Of a DNA stretch of 64,000 bases, positions 1 through 12,935 are shown piece by piece. How positions within the stretch are numbered: position 1 is the stretch's first letter; the number at the start of each line of letters is the position of its first letter. Below the pieces are notes generated by a model. It was not told the origin of the DNA and did no database searches. It worked only from the letters and a program-made list of their open reading frames with translations. The position numbers and the translations under genes are program-made. Location of the stretch: positions 17,231,501 to 17,295,500 of the forward strand of contig JAJNNQ010000026.1 in the NCBI GenBank assembly GCA_027886175.1, written 5' to 3'. This stretch comes from Phylloscopus collybita. Its lineage: Eukaryota; Chordata; Aves; Passeriformes; Phylloscopidae.

Positions 1-2237
1 TATACTCCCAGATGTCAGCCAGCTGATACAAGGATATTTAGGCTTGGAAGCTTCTTTTCTCCTTTTCTGTTTTGCTTAAGAAGAAAAGAATTGCTTGTAT
101 GCTGTTTACAAAGATTTCAGCATGATGACTGCTATTTTAGCCACTAACACAAACAACCTTGACAATCAGAATGCATTTTTTTCAACCTTCTTCATCCAGA
201 CAAGTAAGCAGTCATCAGTTACAATCCCACACATGAAATACAAATTTAGCAGTACAGAAATGAAAACTAAAGCAATTTATACCTTTACTATTCCAAGGGG
301 ATTCATTTTTTCTCTGTTTACTATGAAATATTTCCTCTCTTGAAGTCAAAGTTACATCAATGTCACCGACCTTAAGTTGAATCATAGTAAGAAGATGATA
401 TCCTGGCATTCCTGGCACCATCTCTTCTTTATTGAGGTTTCTATCTACCATGTGTTTTAAAACAATGCTGAAGCATTTGTTTTCCTTAGGTTGCAGTCAA
501 GTTTGATTTATTTGAGTTGATATCATCAAATCTAACACTAAGAAGTGCATTTTAGAAAACCTGATTTTTAATTGATTTAAAACATGATTTTTAATTTCTA
601 ATTAATGGCACTAAGGGCCATGCTCATCCTTCTTCTAGGGAGTAATGTAGATACCTAATTTGGGAATGTGTCCACACTGCTATCTCCATTGAGGTGAAAA
701 CAGCATTTTGTCAAGACACCTAAGCCTCAGTAATGACTGGAGAGGTTTTAAAGTTCTTCTCTCACTCCTTGATCTAGAGACAAAATCTAGAGCAGATATG
801 CCTCACAGAGCATCATAAATTACTTGGAATACTATGGGCTTGTGTAACAAATACAAAAAACCTCCATGTACCATATCATAATCCACAATAACCACCCTCC
901 CTGTGCAAGGCTCTGTTGTACTACCACAGCAAAGCTAATTTTGTGTGATGGGCTGGCATGGAACCATCATCCTCATTTTCCTTGAACATGAGGCCAGAAT
1001 TTAAATACAAACCCTAATGGGCTTTTTCATACAGTATTTCAAATTGGTCTGTTTGTATGGGAAAGTCAAAATAACTGCATCAGTTCGTAGGATATTTGGC
1101 TGAACCTGATGTTTCTATTTTTGAGCATATGGTTTATTGAATTGTAATACTTTTCAAGATAATTCCAATTGCCCTATTCTGAAGGATTAGTATTCTCAAG
1201 TAGAACATGCACAAGAATAAAGATTTTGATTGCAGCTTTAATATCAAAGTAATATGTTTCAATTGACTAAGCAGGCCACTAACAATTTAGATAAAGGGAT
1301 GCAATATAGCAATTAATGAGCTATACACAAATTCCTCATTGTTCATTAACCCTTCAGAAGCTGTCCATTTGCATAAAGCCTATGTCTTCCCTTCATTTTA
1401 TCCACACTCCAAAAGATGCTAGAGTACTCAAAATATGTTGCTAAGAGGTTGTTTTAATGTATGGTGTTATGCATACACATTATGAAATAATATGTACAAA
1501 ACAGTGGTCATGGTCACAACAGGGGTAATGGAATTTACTGTAATTTCTAAAGGGTAAAATTCTAGATAATATCCATTACAAAATCAGATATCTCAGGCAG
1601 AGCTGGGTAAACAAAACCAGTCAGCCTGGGACAAAATTGCACTTGAAAGAGCAGCAGGATAGGAAAGCTTTGACCATTCTCAAATCAGCCCCAGCAAAAA
1701 CCAAAACAATGCAAGGTGTACTCTGTTCATGCAATATTTTTCTTTAAACACCTCGTGCTATTGTTACACATGTTGCAGCAACTGGTTTGATCTGGAAAGG
1801 TCCAGATCCAGCAGTCACATGGTACCACGAACACCACCACTTTTCTCATGTAGTTCTTTGACCTTGTGGGATGTGTTAAAAAGGCTGGAATTATTAAACC
1901 TGAAAATCATCATAAAAGTCCAAATTATTTATTCTGTTTTGTTTTCTTGATTCTGCCAGGACTTCCTCATGAGGTCCTTGGGGTGAGAGCATTAGAGTCA
2001 GTTACCATGGCTGTTTCTCCCCTCTGGATATTCTCATTTCTCCCTATTCTTTTGGATCTATTTACTATTTTCTTGAGTATTTGACAGAGTAGTTTAGGTT
2101 GGAAATGGTACCTACACATAAATATATATTAGCTGGAGTAAATAAGAGTATTTCTACTGATGACAGGGGAAATATAGCACAGTATAAGGCTACAACTTAG
2201 AACTTTTCATTACTGAATTTGACCTACACATGACACA
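1..2237. other. AT-rich non-coding stretch, no gene seen
   Basis: Both strands carry stops at high frequency; the longest ATG-started frames are about 70-80 codons and show no domain, signal peptide or repeat pattern. No repeat of a family I recognise is present, and there is no CpG-rich segment. It reads as unannotated intergenic or intronic DNA. Confidence 0.6.
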
Positions 2238-2345
2238 AAATTATCATTCCTGTTTTACAGATGGGGAGCAGAGATGTGAGGTATACTAAAGAGATTTTCC
2301 CAAGGACACACTGCAAGTCTTTAACGGAGCCAGAGCTCAAGCAAA
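2238..2345 (-). repeat. MIR-like SINE relic (antisense)
   Basis: The plus strand shows the antisense hallmarks of a MIR/CORE-type SINE in the right order: a 'TTTTACAGATGGGGA' block at about 2253-2267, then a 'TTTTCCCAAGGACACACTGCA' equivalent of the conserved 'CTTGCCCAAGGTCACAC' block near 2295-2315, then 'GAGCCAGAGCTCAAG'. MIRs are tRNA-derived SINEs shared across amniotes and long inactive. The copy is diverged and both ends are eroded. The family was assigned by recall of the consensus; a related amniote CORE-SINE is an equally good name. Confidence 0.65.
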
Positions 2346-4306
2346 GGGCTCCTGGAGGCCATCCCAGCATCCCATCCTCCTGGCAACTGAAAACACTAAA
2401 AGGCCATAAAAGTGTATGAGACAACTGTGTGAATCATGTCCGTAATTCATTCACTTGAGCTTTGTTTTCATTCATAAACTCATCAAAGATCAGAGCCCCT
2501 GAAGTGAGTTATAGTCCCGTCTCCAGTGAAAAGCTGTTTGTTAATCTCAGACTTTGCCTTTATGGCTATGCAGTGGGTGCAGTTAATATACTTTCATTTC
2601 CTCTTTTATTGTTAGCTCAGATATTAATGATGTCAGCCGTATTCCCAGCTCTACCAATAGGCTGGGGTTAAACCCTGACAACAAAGAATACCTGTACAGA
2701 CCAGTGTCCCACCTGCATGGCAAATGGATCACCTCTTCCAGAGGTAGTGCAAATGTACCTCCAAACCCAAGGCAACTGGTAGCCAGAGACCCTTCAAATT
2801 AAATGGATGTTGGATCAACTCCACTCTTCCTAGTTCCGAATCATCAACCTTTGTATTGGACTCATATTACTTGATATTCACATACAGATATGAAATAGCT
2901 ACTTTTAGCTCTTCATCTGAGCCTAAGCAAGTCAGGAGTGGAGGAATCTGCAGGACAGGAGCTAGTTTTCTCTTCCTCACAGAGCACAGCAGCCCAGGAA
3001 GAGAGGCTTTGTGGCTGTGGCTTCCTCACATCTCATGGACAAGGTAGCAATTCTTTTGCAAACTAAAGATTCATCCCAGGCAATTTTAAAAATTTTTCCT
3101 TAGACAGAGAAGGAAAGGTCTGCATTCACAAAGGAAAAGACTCCCTTGCTCTAAGAAGGACTTAGTGAGCAGTCTCTGCTACAGTAACAACACAGAATAT
3201 ATCCTTAAAAATAAGTACTTTCTCATAAAATAGAAGAACCTTGACATCTTGGTTCCAAAGCACTTGTAATTGCTATTAAAGGAAATTAATGCAGTAGGAT
3301 TGCATTAACACAAGAGATTGTTGTCATGTAGATTCCTGTGGCTTTCTGATATGTCTGCTTGGTAGCTTTTTCAGTTGTTTCATACACATTTGTATGTATA
3401 GCACAAATTTGTTACCAAGACTCACCAGTACCATGAAATTATACTAAACAAATTCAAGGTGGACAGTAACAATATTCAAGGTACAAGCAATTAGAAAAGG
3501 AGACAGACAAAAAATAACCCATCATTTTAGAGCTGGAGCTCTTGACTACTTTGGAAAAAAGATTTCAGAAAAAATCCTACTCTGCATTTTCTCCCCTGGT
3601 ACATCAAAGTTAAAAATCAAATCAATACCATCTTAGTATTAGACGGTGGTGACAGCATGCGGACATCAGTGTTGTAATTAAAAAGTCATTCAGCTCAGTT
3701 GGTAAAATGTAATTTTAGCTGTAGTCACTGGCTGTTTCTAAGCAATCTATTTACCCCAAAACGTCCTTAGGCATGGACTGAAGAGTGTGAAATGATCGAA
3801 TTTTAGTTATCCTCATACATAACAAATTTCAATTATAATTCCTACTGTAAAAAATGTTATAATAATATTATGCTGAAGTCCCTTTGCTAACTGATGCCAG
3901 GAATAGAAGAGGAGGAAGAAACTTTCTCTGCTTTACCACTTTCATTGGTCTCATTTTACATGGGACTTCTTCCCTGAACCTGTAGAGGGGCTAATTCCAG
4001 CTGGTGACTGAGGCAACACTCTGTGCTGCTCCGGTCCATAGCCCACACCAAGAGACCTTCATGGAAAATTGGTGTGAGATTTCCCCCTGCTCTGACAAGG
4101 ACAGTCAGAGGAATGTCCCTCATTGCTTAAAGACTGACAGAGCTGTGGCTTCAGATGCTGCTCACAGGAAAAGCTGAGGGCCACTCATTAAAGTAGCAGC
4201 TAAATTAACGGTAAGCAAAACTAAGTAAAACACACATAGCGTTTGACTTTCTAAGCTAAAACTATCAACCAATTAAACCAAATAGCATGCCTGAATTAAA
4301 TATTAA
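2346..4306. other. Non-coding stretch, no gene seen
   Basis: The frames present are at most about 70 codons and composition-driven. Nothing resembling splice-bounded exons, RNA genes or recent transposons was recognised. The sequence alternates AT-rich blocks (for example 3780-3880) with mixed-composition blocks (3950-4190). Confidence 0.55.
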
Positions 4307-4350
4307 GCTTATTTACAGATAAGAAAATTGAGGCAGAGAATCAAAAGGCC
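4307..4350 (-). repeat. Short MIR/L2-like fragment (antisense)
   Basis: Positions 4309-4340 read 'CTTATTTACAGATAAGAAAA' followed by TTGAGGCAGAGA. This corresponds to the antisense core of MIR/L2 3' ends (TTTTACAGATGAGGAAACTGAGGCACAGAG). Only about 40 bp is recognisable, so it may be the surviving core of an older copy or a chance match. Confidence 0.42.
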
Positions 4351-7199
4351 AGTTTTGAGGATAATACTTGAAAACTGTTCTACTATCAGCATTTCTTTTG
4401 GGTTAACTTATTTCTTTCTAAAATGCTGTATGCCCATAAGAAACTTTGTCACAGTTGTAAATCATGTGATGTTCTACTGCACTTTATGAAATCTACAGAT
4501 GGACCTGTCCTCAAGGCCACAGGTGTGCCTGCATCCTCAACCCCATCCATATCCATATGTATCTGTACCTGTATCCACATCTCCTTCACTGTCTGCCCAT
4601 CTGCTTGCTTCTCCGACTGCTTGACCATCTCCCAAGGTCCCTTCAACTGTGTCACCCTGCCATAGACTTATCCTGGAGGGAGCCAACTGGATGGTTAAAA
4701 GAGAGTGCTTCTTCAGAACCCCTGAGCCAACCTTCTTCTCAGCAGTCCAGGGGCAATAGGATACTCTTCCCCATCAGTAACAGCAAAAACTGTTACACCA
4801 ACACGTGAAGTTGTGGGTGTGCAGGCTTTTGGAATGGTTTATAAACATCTTTCAGAGTCTGACAAGACTTCTAGACCTCAGGAGATCTGTGTCCATGTTA
4901 GGTAGTTGCTGTGGTCAAGGGTTTCACAACTCACCTCCATGTACCCTCAATGGGGTGCAGTGCGGGCCAGGAGACTGGTTTCCAAAGACAGAGCTTATAA
5001 GTCTGATAAAACCAGAATCTGTCTGAGACTTGGAGATCCAGCAACTCCCCAAATCACAGGGATTGGCACAGGGAATGTAAGTGCAGTAGTAAAAGCAATA
5101 ATTTTGGGTAAATATGGAATAATTTTTTTTTTCCAGGAAGGGCAGAAATAAAAGTAGAAGCAGAGATATAATCTAATTCTGTGCTAGACCTTACAGTAAA
5201 AATAGGAGATGTTCAGATAAAAAGACAAATCACACTGCAATATGCAGTGCAAATGCATATGCAACTTGTCATTTCCTACTCTCTATTCTTGTCATAGTAG
5301 CTATTATTCTCTCACCTTTGCTCAGTGGCACTAGCAGAAGCAGTGGTGGGCAGCTAGGAATACCATATGTGTTACAAGTCAGATGGTTAGAAGTACAGCC
5401 ACTTCAATTGTAGTGTCAGAGAAAAAGTTTAGAATCATTTTCCTGACTCTCAATTTCATCAGTGCCCTCAGACTTGAGGCAATGAGCTAAATGGGCCAAG
5501 GCTTACAGAACAGAGGTTTCCATCCCTTTGGGCTGCTGTAGGATGCAGGTTATTGTACACTGCATGTTAAAAAGTGAAAACATAAATTAGAGACTGTGCT
5601 GTAATCTGGCATGCAGATGACTCTGGTTTCTGCAGCAAAGGGGAGGCACCAGGCAAGAAGCAGCAAGAAAGCAAATTTTCTTAGTTTCTCACATCCTCTC
5701 TCTGCAGAACTCTTTACTCCTTGGGGGAAGGTGCTGCACTGTAGCATTCTTCAAAGGAAGGTGAGCTTGCAGAAACACATACAATTACTGTCTCTGCTGC
5801 TTCTCTTTAGCTAGTAATCCAAGTCCCCAACAACCCTATTACACCTGGCATTTTTCCCCATTCACTGTTGGTATGGCCAGGTTAAAATTTAGGGGCAAGC
5901 TGCTTGGATTTTAGAGCAGCTGCTGATACAGAGAAGTGACCAGGGGCTGGGGCCCTCACTGTCTCTGATTTGCATCAGAGGGAAACCAGAGAAGAGAGGA
6001 CGTGTTCAGACAACACTCATACACATCCCAAAGGAAGGGTGAAATGATGGAGGCATACAATGATGTTTTCTGAAGCATGGTAAATGGGAGAGAAAAGGAC
6101 AGAGAAGGGTTAGAAGGCACTCATAAGGATGACTGAGAGGCAAACAGACCACCCTGGTGGCTTTTGGGGAGAGCAAAAAGCCTCCCTCAACCTTTGGTGT
6201 AGCACAGTGTCCAGCCTGTCAAACTGCCTTATTTTGGGGTACACATCTCCCTCTATTCCTGCAAGGCAGCAAGGACAAGGGTAATCCTGGACTGCTCCAA
6301 ATGTCCTCTTTTGCTGTCCTCTGAGAAGACAGTGTCCATTAGCTTCCCATCTGCATTGCTTCATGTGGTCTTGAAGGCACAAACTTATCTGTGCAACATT
6401 TATTTTTAGGTTTTTAAAAGATTCTAACTTACTGTATTGACATACAGTGATCACTATTTCTCCCTGCTGTCAATAGTTAAAACAACAGTAATTGACATTG
6501 GATTTATATTCATGGTATGTTGCTGGAGGAATTAATTAAAATGTCCAGGCTTACTGCCATAAAAACCAAATACGGACTAAAGCAGGTGTCCTATACAGTC
6601 TTGTAGGACCCCTGTGATGCACTGGAATGGCTCCTCATCACAAAGTGACCAGTACCTTACTCATTAATCACATGTGCCAGTCTATTCAAAATTAAGAGCA
6701 AAATATGTTCCTCACCCTTTCCTAGACGCCTTCTTCATTTCTGTGTACAACATTCAGCTGAACAAGCTGTTAAGTGGGAAAAGGAGTAGGAGGTGACCAG
6801 CTTTCCCTTCATCCTTTCAACTAGTGAGCAAAACAGCACACAGTAACTATCAGGGGGAGCACATATTTTTTAGTAGCCTGCAGGCTAAACATCCCTCCTC
6901 CATCTACCTGTCTATCTTCCCTGTGCATGTTGCACTGTCACTCCCAAAGTGTTCAGAATATGCAGAAAGAGCTCCCAGGAAAGCCCGAGGAGCAGAACTC
7001 AACCTGCCTCTTCCAGGATAGTTAGATGAATATCAGTGCTTCCTTTTTCTGCCCATAAATATGAGCAGAAAGGTCATTTTATCACTACAGTAGACAACAC
7101 AGTATTTCTCAAGACTGAGGGACCCCAAGCTATCAAATGCCTAATCTACAAATTGCTGATAATTGGGAAAGTGTAGGAGGGCTTTGTACTGTTTTTATA
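4351..7199. other. Non-coding stretch, no gene seen
   Basis: It contains several overlapping frames of 65-115 codons. The longest is on the minus strand at 6110-6454 (114 codons), with no recognisable domain and no supporting codon pattern. No RNA gene or young transposon was recognised. Confidence 0.55.
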
Positions 7200-7285
7200 T
7201 TGCTCCCTAGATATCCCCTTCTGGCCACTGTTGGGTACAGGCTACTCAGTAAGGTGGCTCTTTGGTTGGACTTGATGCTAGGAAG
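7200..7285 (+). repeat. CR1-like LINE 3'-end relic (sense)
   Basis: The segment at about 7221-7275 (CTGGCCACTGTTGGGTACAG, then GCTACTCAGTAAGGTGGCTC and TTTGGTTGGAC) follows the 3'-terminal motif I recall for old amniote CR1 LINEs. In that motif 'TGGCCACTGTCGG..ACAGGATACTGGGCTAGATGGACC' precedes 'TTTGGTCTGACCCAG'. CR1 is the dominant LINE of birds and other reptiles. The copy is strongly diverged and lacks a clear terminal microsatellite. It is oriented opposite to the larger relic at 17948-18295. Confidence 0.5.
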
Positions 7286-10270
7286 TTCCCTAAGATCTTA
7301 AATGATTTCCAGACTTCTGAAACACCTTAGTATTGGTAAGCCCTCTATGACAAGCCTTGCAGCATCATGAGGATATGATCTAATGTGTTCACAGAGTACA
7401 AAGCCTGCTGTCTAGGACACAGAGTATCTGTATTAATAACCTCAGTACACTTTGGATGCATCTATATGAGTGAATCAAACACACCCAGGACTGTTTTCTG
7501 GCCAACTGGCCTGGAACAGCTTGAATCCATATATACACAGACTGCCTAATGGGAATGCTCTCTGGACTACCTAACTGTAGCATGTCCAGGAACTGGGAGA
7601 GCACTAGTAGGACGGGTCAAAACTGTGCCAAGGACCCTTCTAGCAATTTAATGGTTCAGACAATCAAGTTTCAGTGCCAGAGGATTTTCATTCAAGTTGT
7701 TTAATTTACTTGGGTAGTAGTAGACTTAGGCAATCCAAAAGTCTAAGTTCATTGATAGCTTTCTATATATCATCTACTGTTATTAGCAAGAGTAATAGCA
7801 CTTTCTTGATTGATGTACATATCTTCCTTACACCAGCTTTAAATGGTCTGCTCTGAAGGAGCAATCAGGAGTGGCAAGTTTCCAGATAGTCCCATCTACT
7901 GCCAGTCAGCCTAGGTCTGAAGCTCTATTGTCCCACAGTGGCTGCCAGTTGGACAAGCCTAAAAGAACCAAATGAAATTGTTCATAGAAAGAAATAGGTC
8001 AGCAGCCTTCACAGCTTTTCCTCCTTAATAGCTGGGTTCAGAGCATGGGTGTCCATATGTTTGCAGTGACCTGCTTGTGGCTGGCACCCTGGTGATCTTT
8101 CCTCCAGGGTGTCTGATCCTGCCCTGGAAGTGGTGCTAGCTGCAGAGAGCAAAGGGATATTGGGACAAACTAGGACAGCTATGGAGCTGTATTTTTTTGA
8201 CACTAGAATTCCTTTGACTTTTAGAGAGATGAAAATGTCACAAAAATGCATAATGAAACACACTATGATATGGGAATTTTACCATGGAGCTAGCAAGAAC
8301 ATGGCGCTGCACTGAGTTTCTATCTCTGTTCTTTAGCAGAGTGCTGTTTTACCATTCTTTTAGCAGATGGCAAAGGCACTTAATCTGAAACAGCAGGACT
8401 TCTCTCTGAAACAAATACAAACATTTCCTGCAGAACACAACAATATGTAAACCCAGTGGCCAGAATGGTTTTCTGGTGATGTGTTCCCAGGGCTCTAAGT
8501 AGTATTTGCAGACAGGCAGCTCTTGAGTCCCAGATCATGGTAAGTAGCTGGAAGCTTCCACAGCAGGGCCACTGTGTGGGGAGAACTCTGCTCCAGGAAC
8601 TCCACTGTGGGTCTCATTTGAAGAATGCCATCAGGCTCAATCCTGCATTTCAGACTGGTACAGGTCTCACAGAAGTAAGGTGGGAATCTTTAGTTGACTT
8701 TGGGGCAGTAATGTCATGCAGGCTCTCATCGCCAGGAATGCATGAACATGAATGTCTCCAAGTCCCGGTGGGAACACAGGAAATCACTGGATCCCCATTT
8801 TTTTTTTCTGTATAATTGAAACAGATTAGAGACAGTGTACCCTGTTCTTGGCAATCACATTTCCTTCTTTTTTCCCGCTTTGGCTAAGCAGAGCCAGCAT
8901 TTAGCTCAGGAGCAGCAGCTGGACTTGCACTCTGATGTAGGATAGTTGCATAATGTCATCTGTTCTCCTCTGTTCTCCTCCCTCACCTCACTGGGGATCT
9001 CTAGTGATAAAAACAGTAAAAGGCTCTTGATTTATTTTGCTGACTAGAACATTTCATTATATTGATTCAGCTCATGAAAGCCCCACAAGGAAATGGAAAA
9101 TAGCCCATTATTTTTAATTTCCAATTGGAAAAGTTACAACACATTTCTATTTATGATGTGCTTTTTTTTTTTTTAATCTAAATCATCAAATTCAGCACTT
9201 ATTTTTAGAACAGTCTATTTTCATCGTTAAGGAAAGACTAAGGTTTGAACTTGTGTTTCTCTGTATCACAAGCTGCTGAAGTTCAAAGAAATTATTCATA
9301 TATATTTTGCAGAGAGTTGGTGAGGAGGTGAAACTGCCAAATATCCTGAACTTCTCTATTTTGGGAAAAATGGTGGGCTAGGATGATCTTATAAAATATA
9401 TTCATGGCTTAAATTGAACAATTTAACACTCTGAAGCTTAAGTAAAAAATTAATAGAAGGCAAATCTTTGAAGTGGTGGCATGTGTGTAAGCCTCTTGTC
9501 CCCTGCAGCCAAAAAAAAAAAAAAGTCATCAAGGCTTCAGACAAGCAGTATTAAGCATTTGAATTCTCCACAAAAATATTCGTGATGTAGAGCAATTACT
9601 TGTTTCTGATATTAGCGAGAAGTTGCTCAAATGTGTTTATTTTGCCTTTCTCTGTATAATATCCTTTGGAATATCTGCTTTACGTGACTTCTGCCTCATG
9701 GTAGATTCATCTTTTGTGGTGTAATCGTATGCCCCCATGCACATTCACACGTGTACACATATATTTATACACACACACACACAACAAATAACAAATAAAT
9801 GAGATGGCCAGAAATTCTTGGCATGCTCTCTGTTATTTCTGTGTTGCTCTTGCTTGAAGCACATTTAACATTTTACTTGACTTGAAAACTTAGTAAGGTA
9901 GATGGATTAAGGAAAAAAAAGCCAAAGGTTGAAAGAATGAATAGCTTAGAGAATAAAGCATTGGGCACTTACAGTACTGCTGGCACTGAATGCAAGGAAT
10001 CAGTCCTGCAGACCTCAAAAGGGTGAGGAATGAAACTCAAACACACCCGGTTTGGTCAGCCCCGAAAACCTAACTGAACAAAGACATCCCAAACCTGCAG
10101 CTTGGGTTAAAGAGCTAAGACACTAATCCAGTACAAAGGGCTTTATTCAGACTGTTTACCCTTTTGTATGTATGTATATACAATCAAAACTAATTTTTTT
10201 TCAGACCCTGATGTGAACCAGTGCTCTATACAAATCTGTGGGGAAAAAGTCCAGCAAGTTATTTCACTGA
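7286..10270. other. Non-coding stretch with a candidate conserved block at 9040-9240
   Basis: No coding exon was recognised; the longest frame is 92 codons at 8537-8815 on the plus strand. A short (CA)n of about 7 units sits at 9769-9783. The 9040-9240 segment is AT-rich and complex, and contains an ATTTTTAATTTCCAATTGG block. It has the look of a conserved non-coding element, but conservation cannot be tested here. Confidence 0.5.
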
Positions 10271-10308
10271 CAAAAGTGGCCTTTATGTTGCTTCAAAAGT
10301 GGCCTTTA
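10271..10308. repeat. 15-bp tandem direct repeat
   Basis: CAAAAGTGGCCTTTA occurs exactly at 10271-10285 and again at 10294-10308, a period of 23 bp with an 8-bp spacer. It looks like a small local duplication. No wider repeat unit is visible on either side. Confidence 0.75.
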
Positions 10309-12867
10309 CTCTTTGCAAAGTTCCTTTAGAATAAGGTCTGCGAGGAATTTTGTGGAAAACAGAGCTACTTTACAGTATTTTCTCCACATTGACTCTCTAA
10401 ACATACTAAATCTGTGCTTTGTTAACTCAGCATTCAAATGTAGAGAAATCCAAAGAGCAGGTCAACTTTCTGTCCCTAACGACAGCTTTCCCTCTCAACC
10501 GGCCAATGGCCTGGTCACACAACCTAACCTCCTGCCCTGGAAGATTTATCATCAGCTTTGCATATGTCCTTGTCACTTTGAACTAAATGGGGCTGCTCAA
10601 CATGCCCTAAAATCCAGCCCCTGTGTATGCCTTTGCTCGACTGAGTCCCAAAGAGCTGTTAGCACTGAAACGTAATTGTAGGTGTTTTGCTTCGATAGTG
10701 TATCTCAAATTTAGTGTAGCGTGTATCTTGCTGTCTTGATTAAACTGCAGGATCTTCAGGGAATGAGCCACCTTTTATTCACTGTAGTTTTCAGAGCACC
10801 AGGACTCTAACTTCAGATGGGGCCTTTAGGCGCTACCACGATATGGATAAATAAAAGACGGTGCCACCAAAGGAAATGAAAGATGTGAAAGGCAATAAAT
10901 AAAGCTAATTTAATCCATCTGAAAACAACTGATTAAACCAGCAATCAGATCAGAAAAAGGTAAAAAATGGAAATCTTTCCATAAACATTTTCTATCTTTC
11001 TCAGAGGAGCAGTGCAAAGATGATGTATCACTCATCCCTACACAAACCTTGCTTTGATTTATTACTTCTTAAATAAAAAAAAGACAACCTCTGTGATTTT
11101 TTTACCAAAGTGTTTTTGCAACTCTTCTCAAGAGAAATCCATGCCTATACTAACAGACCTTACATATCTCCTTAACTGGTAAAAATACAAGCTTCCAAGA
11201 CTTTCTAGAAGCTAGATAAGGAGCAAATAACATGGATCCAAACCTTCTGCTTCTTGTCTGTGGACATGAAGTATATTGCTGTGAATATAGAGCTGAAAGA
11301 CTATTCAGATGCAAGAAGGCAATACTCAATTTCTCCTCCCAAAGACAGTTTCTTTGTAAGAATTAGAGGAATTCTAAAGGGCTTTTCACTTGCACAAAAA
11401 GCCGCCTGCCAGCAATGATCATGGTTAAACAAAAAGCATGTCCAATAGAGCAAGCCACTCATGTGACTATCATTTGCAACCCAGGTACTGGGAGCAAACG
11501 CTGCCTGCATACTTTGATCTAAATATACCCCAATTAAGGTTTGACTGATTATCTGTGCTCACAGAGTGGAGGTAGGCAAATTTAACAAATGGCAAGGAGG
11601 AAACTTGGGTTTATGGAGTAATTTAACAAAGGCAACATAATGGCAATAACATAGGAGCAGCAGACCACCTGCTCCTCGGCTGGGTTCACTTTCTCATGGA
11701 CCTGTCACGCTGTAGAGCTCCTCACACAAATAAAACAAGAAATAAGTAATTCTCCTGGAGAGCAATTGTTAAACCACCAGTCCTAAAATACACCATGATG
11801 GAAACTGATACTAACTGACATTTTTTAAACCTGTTTGAGGAAATCAAAGGTCTCATTGATTAGAGCAGAGGTTTTAACAGAGAGAAGTGTGAAAACAACC
11901 AACTTTTCTCACTTTAAGAATTATATACAGATATTGTCAAAAAACTGTAAGTGCAGGAGAATAGCTTCATGAAAACAACCTACAGTAAATAATGGAAAAC
12001 ATTAGCTTTTCTTTAAGCTCTTTAGTATCACAATTTAACATAATTGCCAGAGATTCAGAACTTTGTTATTTGGGTAAATTATTGTTGTAATTTTTTTCTA
12101 TTTTGTTGGCTGTTTCGGCATTATTAACATATTTGTTTAATCAGTACTGAGAAACACAGAGTGAAATTTAGAAGTAAGAAGTACAATAACACATCTTAAA
12201 AATATCAGGTTGTGCCATGAGACTGATACCAATGGATCTAGAAGATAAAAATGCAATATGAATTACCTTTCTTGGTTTGGTGGATGAGAGGAAAGAGGCT
12301 AAAACATAATGGAATTCCGGTATAACTAGACAGAAGGCTCTGAAAACACTATTAGCAGGAGGTTATTTTACATTTGTGAAGGAAAAAATGGGGGAAAAAA
12401 AACCCAGTGACTAACAGTTGTTTCAAAGACTCTAACACTGACTGTTGAGATAGGATTTTTTTCCCAGAACATTTGGCCTGGATCCTAAGGGACCAATTTT
12501 ACTTCCAGGTGACCTATGGACATGAGTCAGCACCTTGGGTAAGCATTTGAAAACAGATGCCCGTGCACCATTTATTTCTTGCTTCTTGCCACTGATATAA
12601 ATGACAATTAATATGCACATCTGAACATGCATACTCACTGGGGGACTGCAGACACTAGAGACCTTTGCTTCATTGTCATAATGTGCTTTTTCCCATGAGT
12701 AAATTTACTGCTAATTCTTTCAGCTCTCACAACCGAGCATTGTTAAAAACAGAAAAGAAAAAAAAAATATTACTCAGACACAGTTGGTGAGAAATCTTAA
12801 AGTTTTGATTAAAAAGATGTTGACACAGATGTTGAGAGAGCTTTCAGACTGGATTTCCTGGAGAGAG
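10309..12867. other. Non-coding stretch, no gene seen
   Basis: A 120-codon frame at 10313-10675 (plus) is the longest. It has no domain, no codon bias and no flanking gene structure, so it is not called. The rest is AT-rich with no recognised repeat. Confidence 0.55.
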
Positions 12868-12935
12868 TAAGCAGAGTAAGGATTTAACTCGCCTCACTTC
12901 ATAAGTCTGAAACACAGAGATCCTAACCACTCTGT
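12868..12935 (-). repeat. Possible MIR tail fragment (antisense)
   Basis: The order 'GCAGAGTAAGGATTTAACTC' followed about 35 bp later by 'GATCCTAACCACTCTG' parallels the antisense distal half of MIR-type SINEs (GCAGAGCCGGGATTTGAACCC followed by TTAACCACT). The MIR central core normally found upstream is not evident, so this is tentative. Confidence 0.35.

Noticed and set aside
7950..8000. Second CR1-like motif (ACCAAATGAAATTGTTC) near the 7.2-kb relic
   Set aside because: It lies on the wrong side of the 3'-end motif for one element in that orientation and is too short to stand alone.
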